DNA of 41,060 nucleotides, from the IMG/VR virus record IMGVR_UViG_3300028393_004369, positions 1 through 41,060 of that record; one strand, written 5' to 3'. The stretch's first letter is position 1. Every line of letters begins with the position of its first letter. Shown here one piece after another: positions 22,818 through 29,916 of the stretch. This DNA comes from a virus. The translations under genes were made by a program, and so were the position numbers. The notes below the pieces were generated by a model, which searched no databases, was not told the origin of the DNA, and was given only the letters and a program-made list of their open reading frames with translations.

Positions 22818-24038
22818 ATGTGTCCTAGAAGAATTGAAGAAGATCACAAAGATTTTATTGATGTTGTTTCTGGCAAGCTACGCAAAGCTTTAAAGAAATT
22901 TATCAAAAGTGGCCAAATTGTTAAGTCTAGAGGTAAGCGTGGTAAAATATCGATATCCATTCCAAAAATCGATATTCCACAAATCCTTTATGGCGATAAT
23001 GGAAATGGAACAGGAAGAGGAAAAGGCAAAGATGGCGATGTGATCGAAAAGGGCAAAAAGGGTAAGGGTAATGGCAATGGTGCTGGTCAAGACGAAAGTG
23101 AAGGAATCACTATAAGTCTTGACCTTGAAGAAGTTTTAAAATTCATGCAGGGAGAATTAGAACTTCCAAATCTAAAGCCAAAAGTAAGCGACACATTTGA
23201 TGAAGTAAAAATAAAATATAACAACATATCTTTGGTAGGCCCAGAATCACTAAGGCATAACAGAAGAACATTTTTAGAAGCTCTAAAAAGACAAGCAGCA
23301 GATGGAACTATAAATGATTTGGAAATAGTACCAGGCTGCAAAGATCCAATTAAGGCAATCAAGCCAATAAAAAGAGATAAGAGATATAGGCAATACAAGG
23401 AAATTAAAGTTCCTTCAAGTAATGCTTTGATCATATATGCTAGAGATGGATCTGGAAGTATGGATCAGCAAAAGTGCGAAATAGTTTCTGATATGGCTTG
23501 GTGGATTGATGTTTGGATTAGAAGATTTTACAAAAGAGTAGATAGACTTTTTGTTTGGCATGATTCTTCTGCTATGGAAGTAGATGAAGAAAAATTTTAT
23601 AATTACAGATTTGGTGGTGGCACTACTTGTAGCTCCGCTTTGAAATTCATTTCTAAGCAATTTGAAAATCGATATCCTCCAGAAAAATGGAATATATATG
23701 TATTTTATTTTACCGATGGCGACAATTGGGAAGAAGATAATCAAGTTTTTATAAACACATTAAAAGAATCGTTTGGAGAAAGAGTCGTAAATCTTGTTGG
23801 AATAACACAAATACTTCCTTGGAATTACGCAAACTCAATAAAAAATGTAGTTGACCAAGCTTTAGAAAAGGGAGATCTTAATAGAGAAAATATTAAGACC
23901 ACTGAAATAAATGCAGAAGATGGTGCTGTTTTAACAGAAGAAAAAAGAAATCAACAAATATTAGAAGCTATTCAAAAATTAATGGGTTCAGATAAATCAA
24001 AAGCTAAATTGAATACGGAGTCCGATAATGTCTTCTAA
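22818..24038 (+). CDS. DUF444 protein (YeaH/YhbH-like), von Willebrand A-type domain
   Basis: Homology to YeaH/YhbH is clear: ELPNLKPK, YKEIKVPSSNALIIYARDGSGSMDQQK (MIDAS motif D-x-S-x-S), EVDEEKFYNYRFGGGTTCSSALKFI, YPPEKWNIYVFYFTDGDNWEEDN. The N-terminal 110 residues are basic, then Gly/Lys/Asn-rich (GNGTGRGKGKDG) as in the family. The DVSGSM of E. coli reads DGSGSM here. In bacteria this protein accompanies PrkA and SpoVR; in spore formers YhbH is linked to sporulation. It overlaps the spoVR start by 11 nt. A 36-codon frame (22783) overlaps its start and is probably not a gene. Confidence 0.95.
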   Translation: MCPRRIEEDHKDFIDVVSGKLRKALKKFIKSGQIVKSRGKRGKISISIPKIDIPQILYGDNGNGTGRGKGKDGDVIEKGKKGKGNGNGAGQDESEGITISLDLEEVLKFMQGELELPNLKPKVSDTFDEVKIKYNNISLVGPESLRHNRRTFLEALKRQAADGTINDLEIVPGCKDPIKAIKPIKRDKRYRQYKEIKVPSSNALIIYARDGSGSMDQQKCEIVSDMAWWIDVWIRRFYKRVDRLFVWHDSSAMEVDEEKFYNYRFGGGTTCSSALKFISKQFENRYPPEKWNIYVFYFTDGDNWEEDNQVFINTLKESFGERVVNLVGITQILPWNYANSIKNVVDQALEKGDLNRENIKTTEINAEDGAVLTEEKRNQQILEAIQKLMGSDKSKAKLNTESDNVF

Positions 24039-26928
24039 TAAGTTCATGCATGGCTCTTCTCTTCTTATTGGCGATAACACTATCCCTGGTGTTCAACTTC
24101 CAAAACAATTAAAAGAACATGCTCAAATAATTTTGAATGTTTGTAGAGATTGGGGCTTGGATTTTTATCCAACTGTAGTGCAACTTCTTACCTACGATGA
24201 AATTTCCGAAGTAGCAGCTTATGGTGGTTTTCCAGTACGATATCCACATTGGTCATTTGGCATGCAATATGAAGAATTGCAGCGTGGATATGAAAATCAA
24301 ATGCATAAGATATATGAAATGGTAATCAATTGCTGTGAACTTAATGCTCCAGTTTTGACTAAGCGTGGTACAATTATAGCTGGAGATGTGAAGGTGGGCG
24401 ATCAAGTTATTGTTGGTAATGAAACTAGGAATGTTGTTGCGATAAAGAGACAAAACGCTTCTAAAACTAAGAAAATTTGTTTGAAAGATGGCCAAACATT
24501 AGTATGTACGCCAAATCACAAATGGCGTGTTCTTTCTAATAATGGTTTAATCTGGAAAAAAGCATCGGATGTTGTATCTGGTGATATTTTTGTAGGAACT
24601 GATTCATATGAAAGTAATTGGGATGCACCAAGAATTGATTGGTCATCCGAACAAGTTTTTGAATCAACAAGGCCCAACATTAGGCATTGTATTAAAGAAA
24701 TTTATCCACCGAATCATATTACGATAGAATTGGCGGAACTTCTTGGAATTTTGGTTGGAGATGGGTCGATAGGAGTAAAGTCTGCTGAAAATATGTTAAC
24801 CGTTGCTGTTGGTAAAAAACACAGGACATATGCAGAACATGTTGTAGATTTATTTAAAAAGGTATTTGGAGTTGTTGCAGAGATTTACGAAAAACCAAAT
24901 TGTTTCAATGTAACATTATGCTCAAAAAACGCAGTTGATTTTGTTAATTCGATTGGTTTAAAGAAAGGTAAAACATTTAAGGAAAAAATAATTCCAGATA
25001 TTATTTGGAAGTCTCCTCCTGCCTATAGATGTGCTTTTATTCGTGGTTTGTTCGATACTGATGGCTATGTAGCTAACCATGTTGGTTTTAGTTGTTATAA
25101 TAAGAAATTGGCAGATGATGTTCAGATTATGCTTTCGGAAATGGGAATTCTTTCTAATTTAAAAACATTGAAAAATGGCAAGGGTAAAAAAGGTGATCAA
25201 AAATATATTAATGTTGTTAAAATTAAGGGAATTTGGGCTGAAAATAAATTTTACAATAGAATAGGTTTTGTGCTTAACTATAAGCAAGAATTACTTAAAA
25301 AATTACTTGATAGAAAATTTTGTCGTAGTTCTGGAATGGAGTTGCCTTACATTCAACGACAATTGATTATGTGGGCAAAAAGTGTAGGAATCACAACATA
25401 TAACAACCATAGTCTTGGTTATTCAATTAAAATGTTCGAGAAACAAAAAGTTGGGATTAATTCTTTTTCTTCATTTGTACAAAGAGCAGAAAATCAAGGA
25501 TTAAGTGTTCCAAATGAAATTAAAGATATTATTTCAAATCCTTTATTTGTTGTTGAGCATGTTGTTGATGGAGATGAGATCGAAACTGTTGATATTGCAT
25601 TGGATCATGATTCTCATGATTTTATTGCATATGGATTGATTACCCATAATACATCACCTTGCTACATATATTGCTTAGATAGTAATACTCTATTGGATCA
25701 TTTGACAGTTATTGCTCATGCTACTGGTCATAATGATTTCTTTAAAAACAATATTCATTTTTCTGCCACTGATACAAACATGTTGAATAACATGGCGAAT
25801 CATGCAAGTCGTATAAGAAAATATATGGCTAGATGGGGTAAAGAAAAGGTTACTGAATTTCTTGATTATTTGCTTCGCATCGACAATCTAATTGATGGTG
25901 CATCAGCTTGGCATCAAAAAGTAATTAAAGATAAAAACATTATTGATAAAAAAAATTATCGTTTTCCAAAGCGACTAAAAGTTGGCAATGATAGACTTTA
26001 TATGGATTCCTATATCAATACCAAAGATTTCAAAGACAGAGAGAATGAAAAGGTTAAAGATAAAGATTTGGCAGAAGAACTTGGATTTTTTATTGAACCA
26101 GTTAAAGATGTTTTTGGATTCTTGCGTGATAATGCTCCACTGAAGCCATGGCAGCAAGATATCATGTCTATGATCTATGAGGAATCAATTTATTTTTTCC
26201 CACAGAGACAAACTAAGGTATTAAACGAGGGCTGGGCTTCTATGACCGACCATGTCATTATGGCGGAACAGGGTTATGTTTCATTAGGCCAGAAAACACA
26301 TGATGATGGAATCATAGAATATGCTGCACATAAGATGGGTGTTCTTGGAGGAAAATATAGCACTAATCCATATAAGCTAGGCTATAATCTTCTTTCAGAC
26401 ATAAGAAAAAGATGGGATAAAGGTCAATTTGGAACTGAATGGGATGATTGCACAAATTCAACCAAAAAAGATAATTGGGATACAAATGTAAAATTAGGAA
26501 AAGAAAAAATATTTGAAGTTAGAAAGTATTACGATGATCTGACTTTGATACATGAATTTTTTACTGAGGATTTTTGCAGAGAGCAAGAATATTTTGAATA
26601 TAAAAAATATCCAAGTGGTGATACAATCTTGGAAAGTCACGAATATAAAAAAATAAAAAAACTCCTTATGGCAAGACATGTTAATGGTGGATTGCCAGAT
26701 ATTAGATTGACCGAGCCAAATTATCGTGGTAAAGGTTATCTTATGTTGGAGCATAATTATGAGGGAAGAACACTATACGAGCCTTATGTTCGTGATGTTC
26801 TTTGTTCTTTAAGGTTTATTTGGCAAAACGATGTGTTTCTATCGACTAAAGGTCATGATGGGAGCGAAATCGTTTTTGAGTGTTTTGACAATGATCCTTT
26901 AAATGTAAGAATACGAGCAAAAAGGTAA
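24028..26928 (+). CDS. spoVR: SpoVR-family protein interrupted by an intein (966 aa precursor)
   Basis: The flanks are SpoVR/YcgB: N-extein 1-101 (WGLDFYPTVVQLLTYDEISEVAAYGGFPVRYPHWSFGM... KIYEMVIN) and C-extein 542-966 (TSPCYIYCLDSNT... HATGHNDFFKNN... LNEGWASMTDHVIM...). Joined they give about 526 aa, the usual length (E. coli YcgB is 510). The insert is at MVIN|TSPCY, one of the most conserved segments of SpoVR, where bacteria read VINTNP-x-Y. Cys102 and the terminal His-Asn541 mark the intein. The start overlaps DUF444; GGAG lies 8 bases upstream. SpoVR's biochemical role remains poorly known; it acts with PrkA and DUF444 genetically. Confidence 0.96.
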   Translation: MSSNKFMHGSSLLIGDNTIPGVQLPKQLKEHAQIILNVCRDWGLDFYPTVVQLLTYDEISEVAAYGGFPVRYPHWSFGMQYEELQRGYENQMHKIYEMVINCCELNAPVLTKRGTIIAGDVKVGDQVIVGNETRNVVAIKRQNASKTKKICLKDGQTLVCTPNHKWRVLSNNGLIWKKASDVVSGDIFVGTDSYESNWDAPRIDWSSEQVFESTRPNIRHCIKEIYPPNHITIELAELLGILVGDGSIGVKSAENMLTVAVGKKHRTYAEHVVDLFKKVFGVVAEIYEKPNCFNVTLCSKNAVDFVNSIGLKKGKTFKEKIIPDIIWKSPPAYRCAFIRGLFDTDGYVANHVGFSCYNKKLADDVQIMLSEMGILSNLKTLKNGKGKKGDQKYINVVKIKGIWAENKFYNRIGFVLNYKQELLKKLLDRKFCRSSGMELPYIQRQLIMWAKSVGITTYNNHSLGYSIKMFEKQKVGINSFSSFVQRAENQGLSVPNEIKDIISNPLFVVEHVVDGDEIETVDIALDHDSHDFIAYGLITHNTSPCYIYCLDSNTLLDHLTVIAHATGHNDFFKNNIHFSATDTNMLNNMANHASRIRKYMARWGKEKVTEFLDYLLRIDNLIDGASAWHQKVIKDKNIIDKKNYRFPKRLKVGNDRLYMDSYINTKDFKDRENEKVKDKDLAEELGFFIEPVKDVFGFLRDNAPLKPWQQDIMSMIYEESIYFFPQRQTKVLNEGWASMTDHVIMAEQGYVSLGQKTHDDGIIEYAAHKMGVLGGKYSTNPYKLGYNLLSDIRKRWDKGQFGTEWDDCTNSTKKDNWDTNVKLGKEKIFEVRKYYDDLTLIHEFFTEDFCREQEYFEYKKYPSGDTILESHEYKKIKKLLMARHVNGGLPDIRLTEPNYRGKGYLMLEHNYEGRTLYEPYVRDVLCSLRFIWQNDVFLSTKGHDGSEIVFECFDNDPLNVRIRAKR
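24331..25650 (+). mobile_element. Intein with LAGLIDADG homing endonuclease inside spoVR (440 aa)
   Basis: Splicing block A: Cys102 followed by CELNAPVLTKRGTIIAGDVK and VGDQV. Block B: LVCTPNHKWRVL (T-x-x-H). Two LAGLIDADG motifs: LAELLGILVGDGSI and CAFIRGLFDTDGYV, both with the acidic metal-binding residue, so the endonuclease is probably active. Blocks F and G: ETVDIALDHDSHDFIAYGLITHN, ending His-Asn, followed by Thr542 as the +1 nucleophile. All residues needed for splicing are present. An extra Cys103 lies next to the N-terminal Cys. The coordinates give 1320 nt, in frame with the host gene. Its homing target would be an intein-less spoVR at MVIN|TSP. Confidence 0.95.
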
Positions 26929-26936
26929 GGTGAATT

Positions 26937-27158
26937 ATGGATTGGCTATTGAGCGAAGAATTTGTATCTTTTTCACAAAAAGTGTCTGACATTTATGGTG
27001 AAAAAAAGAAATTAAAACAAGAATTAAAAGATTATTACGAAAAATCTCAAACAAAACTTAAAGAATTAGAGCAACAGGCTCAAGTTCTTCAAGAAGAGTT
27101 TGAAAAATGGAAAAAAACTCAAACAGATGATCAAAAGTCATTAACCAAAGCGAAATAG
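26937..27158 (+). CDS. Coiled-coil protein (73 aa)
   Basis: Almost entirely a charged heptad-like helix (YGEKKKLKQELKDYYEKSQ; LKELEQQAQVLQEEFEKWKK), with a short hydrophobic N-terminus. AAGGTG Shine-Dalgarno; it begins 8 bases after spoVR and so probably belongs to the operon. It could be an oligomerisation partner. No known family. Confidence 0.6.
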   Translation: MDWLLSEEFVSFSQKVSDIYGEKKKLKQELKDYYEKSQTKLKELEQQAQVLQEEFEKWKKTQTDDQKSLTKAK

Positions 27159-27163
27159 ATTAG

Positions 27164-27191
27164 TTTACTTTGATATTTTTTTTGGTATATT
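27164..27191 (+). promoter_or_regulatory. Possible promoter upstream of the membrane-protein/dnaE-N genes
   Basis: TTTACT (27164-27169), 16-bp T-rich spacer, TATATT (27186-27191), 40 bases before the next start. The match is moderate. Confidence 0.3.
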
Positions 27192-27231
27192 ACATCAGGA
27201 TGATTTGACACACTGCAAGGAGTAGCAATTA

Positions 27232-27369
27232 ATGTTTGATCTTAATTTCTGGATTGGATTTTTTGTAGGTTCATTTTCCATACTTTTGGTTTCAATAGCC
27301 GTAGCAATGGGAGTGTTTTACAAAATGGCCACTTTCAATGATTCATTTTTTGAAAAAGAACAAAAATGA
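27232..27369 (+). CDS. Small membrane protein (45 aa)
   Basis: A 45-residue frame with one transmembrane helix (IGFFVGSFSILLVSIAVAMGVFY) and a short acidic and Lys-containing tail. AAGGAG lies 8 bases before the ATG, and its stop overlaps the next gene as ATGA. These two features make it a real gene. No family known. Confidence 0.65.
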   Translation: MFDLNFWIGFFVGSFSILLVSIAVAMGVFYKMATFNDSFFEKEQK

Positions 27370-27617
27370 AAAAATTAATTTTTCCTTTTTTGTTTTTATT
27401 GTTTTTTGCTTTTCATCTTTATAAAGTTAATCAGATAGAAAAAAATACAGCACTTGAAATCCTTGATGATTTAATATCAATGGAGCGTGAAGTAAAGCCT
27501 GATGAATCTAATGAAGATGACGAAAAAATATACCTCTCCCCAAGAAAGTACGCTAGAAGAATTGCAATTATGGATTGCGAAGCTCTAGTTTATGAAAAAT
27601 ATAAACTCTGGAAGTAA
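27366..27617 (+). CDS. Signal/anchor-containing small protein (83 aa)
   Basis: KKLIFPFLFLLFFAFHLYKV is an N-terminal hydrophobic helix that could be a signal anchor; there is no clear signal-peptidase site. The remainder has a long acidic helix and a C-terminal segment KYARRIAIMDCEALVYEKY. It overlaps the upstream gene by ATGA. The stop precedes the start of the N-terminal polymerase gene by 16 bases. No family recognised. Confidence 0.6.
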   Translation: MKKLIFPFLFLLFFAFHLYKVNQIEKNTALEILDDLISMEREVKPDESNEDDEKIYLSPRKYARRIAIMDCEALVYEKYKLWK

Positions 27618-27633
27618 ACAAAAGGATTGAACA

Positions 27634-29020
27634 ATGACATTTATGAAAGGAGTTCCAATGAAGGTGGAGATTGTCGGTTTCGAACATCTCCACCTTCATT
27701 AGTTATTCCGATTTCTCCGTTTTAGATGGGTTTGGTACTTGTGAGGAATATTCACTCAGAGCTACCCAAATCAATCAAAACTTTTTAACTATTAGTGATC
27801 ATGGTATGTTGGGTGCTGTTCCAAGACAAATAAAAGCTTGTGAGAAAATTTGTGATAAGTTTGGTAAAAACAAACTTTCTCCTATATTCGCAGCAGAAAT
27901 ATATGTTAATAGGTTGCAGCCATCAAGTGATTCTTTGCAAGACATGCAAAATTTCTCTAAAAACTTAAACGAAATAGAATTAAAGGAATTGAGAGCTAGT
28001 CCACACCTTCTTGCGATTGCACATAGCGAAATAGGTTATAAAAATCTAGTAAGACTTACATCTTGGGGATGGACAAAAGGATTTTATAGAAAGCCAAGAG
28101 TAAATTACGAACAACTTGAGAAACATAAAGAAGGTTTGTTTTTTACTAGTTGTTGTTATAACAGCGAAGTTGGTAGAGCATTTGATTCTGGTGGTGAAGA
28201 AGCTGCATTTCAAATGATCGAAAGATACATTGAGATGTTTGGTAGAGATAATTATTTCCTTGAAATTATGCTTTTAGATTTTGTCAAACAAAAGCCTTAT
28301 GATGCATTTATCATCAAGGCTTATGAAAAGTATAAATTAAAAATAATTCTTACAAATGATTGTCATTATTGTCGAAAGGAAGATAGTCACTTTCAAAGAC
28401 TTATGTTGATGGTACAGACAAATAGAACAATTCAAGAAATTCAAAAGGCAATGAAAGAAGATGCCATGAAAGACTTTTTTGAATTGCAAGATGCCAACTT
28501 ATGGATGAAGTCAGAGGAAGAGCTTAACGAAAAATGGGCTAAAGATTATAGTGATGTTATTCCATATGAAATTTTTTGTGAAGCTAAAAAGAATACAGTA
28601 GAGATTTGCAGAATGGCAAAAGGAGTTGAACTTGATAGAAGTTTGAAATTACCAATTTTGCCTGATTGTGACGAAAAACTTAAAGATTTAGTCATACAAG
28701 GATTCAAACAGAGAAACTTGCCTAAGACCAAAGAATATAAAGACAGAATAATTGAAGAATTGAGCCTTATAACTCGAAAAGGATTTAGTACATATTTTCT
28801 TATTCAAAAAATGATGACTGATGAGGCAAGAAAGTGGTGCAAAGAGAATATAGGTGGTGATGGAACTCAAGCTGTAGGGCCAGGCAGGGGAAGTGCTTGT
28901 GGTTCTTTAATCTGCTATTGTCTTGGAATTACAGATGTTGATCCAGTATTTGAAGGTCTTTTGTTTAGTCGATTTATGTCTGAGGCTAGAGGTGGTAGAT
29001 CTATTTGTTTTGATTTGTAA
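27634..29020 (+). CDS. dnaE: DNA polymerase III alpha, N-terminal half (PHP and start of polymerase domain), with apparent +1 frameshift
   Basis: Frame 1 from ATG 27634 or 27658 gives MKVEIVGFEHLHLH then UAG (27700-27702). Skipping one base (T27700) continues in the next frame as SYSDFSVLDGFGTCEEY, restoring the PHP N-terminus HLHxHS-x-Y-S-x-LDG. The rest follows DnaE: ISDHGMLGAVPRQIKACEK, KIILTNDCHYCRKEDSHFQ, VGPGRGSACGSLICYCLGI-TDVDP, ending LLFSRFMSEARGGRSICFDL. The protein stops just before the PDxDxD catalytic motif, which is in the gene at 38344. About 453 residues if read through the shift from 27658. Each candidate ATG has a Shine-Dalgarno (AAAGGA, AAGGAG). Confidence 0.88.
27657..27700 (+). 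promoter_or_regulatory. Perfect 15-bp inverted repeat from the dnaE-N start codon to the frameshift site
   Basis: AATGAAGGTGGAGAT (27657-27671) and ATCTCCACCTTCATT (27686-27700) pair perfectly around a 14-base loop. The 5' arm contains the ATG at 27658; the 3' arm ends on T27700, the first base of the UAG and the base that must be skipped. Folded RNA would hide the start codon and sit at the shift site. The same inverted sequence could also be an assembly or amplification artefact. Confidence 0.75.
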
Positions 29021-29071
29021 AAAATATTTTTAAAAATCAAAAAAATAAAAATATAAAACTATATTAATTTT

Positions 29072-29491
29072 ATGGAAAATACAATCACTGTAGATCTTAG
29101 CACGATGCCAGATCTCATTTATATGATCATCAAGGATGAAACCTTATTCGCTGAACTAAAGGCGGAATTCCCAGATATTCTTGCCGACCTAACAACACTA
29201 AAGACCAATCCGAACTGTTCATGCAGGGGTAAGGTTGGTAAGTTCTTTTCAGATAAAGTAACTGCTGATCCGAATATCTTGGAAAAGTATTACAAGGACA
29301 AAGCTGCTATAGTTAAAGAACTTGAAGATATTAAGTTAAGAAGAGTCAACAATTCAGTTGTAGGCAAAGTATTCAAGGTTCAACTTGGTGATGAAGCTTG
29401 GGCTAATTTCAACAAGATTATTTCTGGAAAAACCTTCAGAAGTTTCTCTGTTGTTAGAGAATTTGACTATATGTGGGTTTATTTCCTATGA
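29072..29491 (+). CDS. Hypothetical protein (139 aa)
   Basis: Soluble, with a helical N-terminal two-thirds and a C-terminal beta part (VVGKVFKVQLGDEAWANFNKI; KTFRSFSVVREFDYMWVYFL). A lone pair CSC precedes RGKVGKF. No known family is recognised. No Shine-Dalgarno; TATATT at 29060-29065 places a predicted transcription start exactly on the ATG. It overlaps the membrane protein gene by ATGA. Confidence 0.6.
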   Translation: MENTITVDLSTMPDLIYMIIKDETLFAELKAEFPDILADLTTLKTNPNCSCRGKVGKFFSDKVTADPNILEKYYKDKAAIVKELEDIKLRRVNNSVVGKVFKVQLGDEAWANFNKIISGKTFRSFSVVREFDYMWVYFL

Positions 29492-29775
29492 TATTTTTGA
29501 TTTATTTAGTCACATGTCTCGGTGTCGCTTATGCTTGGTCCGACACCGATGTTGCAAGACCATTTAGAAATTTGGTAGCTAAGATACCATATGTTAATGT
29601 TCCAATGCTTTGTCATGAATGCAGCAGTTTTTGGTTTTCGTTGGGAATCTCATTTTTACTCAATCCAGTAGGCGAACTATATGTTCCATTTGCTGGAAAT
29701 CTCATTTCTGCCTTTTGCGGTTTTTTTGCAAATCTTTTATTTGTTCGTAACCGATGGGTATCCTACAAAGAATAG
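29488..29775 (+). CDS. Integral membrane protein with CHECSSFW motif (95 aa, DUF1360-like)
   Basis: The ATG at 29488 overlaps the previous stop as ATGA; an in-frame ATG at 29473 is less likely. It has a first transmembrane helix (MIFLIYLVTCLGVAYAW), an amphipathic loop, then MLCHECSSFWFSLGISFLL, and a third hydrophobic segment (NLISAFCGFFANLLF). The C-x-x-C-x-x-F-W motif before a helix is typical of DUF1360-type small phage and bacterial membrane proteins. Function unknown. A strong terminator follows. Confidence 0.65.
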   Translation: MIFLIYLVTCLGVAYAWSDTDVARPFRNLVAKIPYVNVPMLCHECSSFWFSLGISFLLNPVGELYVPFAGNLISAFCGFFANLLFVRNRWVSYKE

Positions 29776-29794
29776 AAAAAATTCTAAATTAAAG

Positions 29795-29829
29795 AAAAAA
29801 ACAGGCTTGAAAATCAAGCCTGTTTTTTT
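29795..29829 (+). terminator. Strong rho-independent terminator (16-bp stem)
   Basis: AAAAAAACAGGCTTGA (29795-29810), AAA loop, TCAAGCCTGTTTTTTT (29814-29829): a perfect stem with a GC-containing core and a T7 tract on the plus strand. A-tract symmetry means it could work on both strands. It ends the operon containing 29072-29775. Confidence 0.92.
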
Positions 29830-29888
29830 GATATTACAAGTGTTTCCGCAAGTCTCATATTTTTTTGCTTATATTTATTTATCTCACA

Positions 29889-29916
29889 AATAAAACATAA
29901 AGAATGATGTTTTATT
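29889..29916 (-). terminator. AT-rich hairpin at the end of the Cys-rich gene
   Basis: AATAAAACAT (29889-29898) and ATGTTTTATT (29907-29916) form a 10-bp stem that includes the minus-strand stop codon. G+C is very low, so as a terminator it would be weak. Confidence 0.35.

Noticed and set aside
22783-22893. 36-codon frame between prkA and DUF444
   Set aside because: It overlaps the DUF444 start and lacks a Shine-Dalgarno. It might only serve coupling; not listed as a gene.
27671-27700. TTG start of the dnaE-N frame at 27671
   Set aside because: It would omit the HLHLH metal-binding residues, which lie in the neighbouring frame with proper ATG and Shine-Dalgarno. The frameshift reading explains the family match better.
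29473-29487. Upstream start of the DUF1360-like protein
   Set aside because: The ATG at 29488 has the ATGA overlap used throughout this genome.
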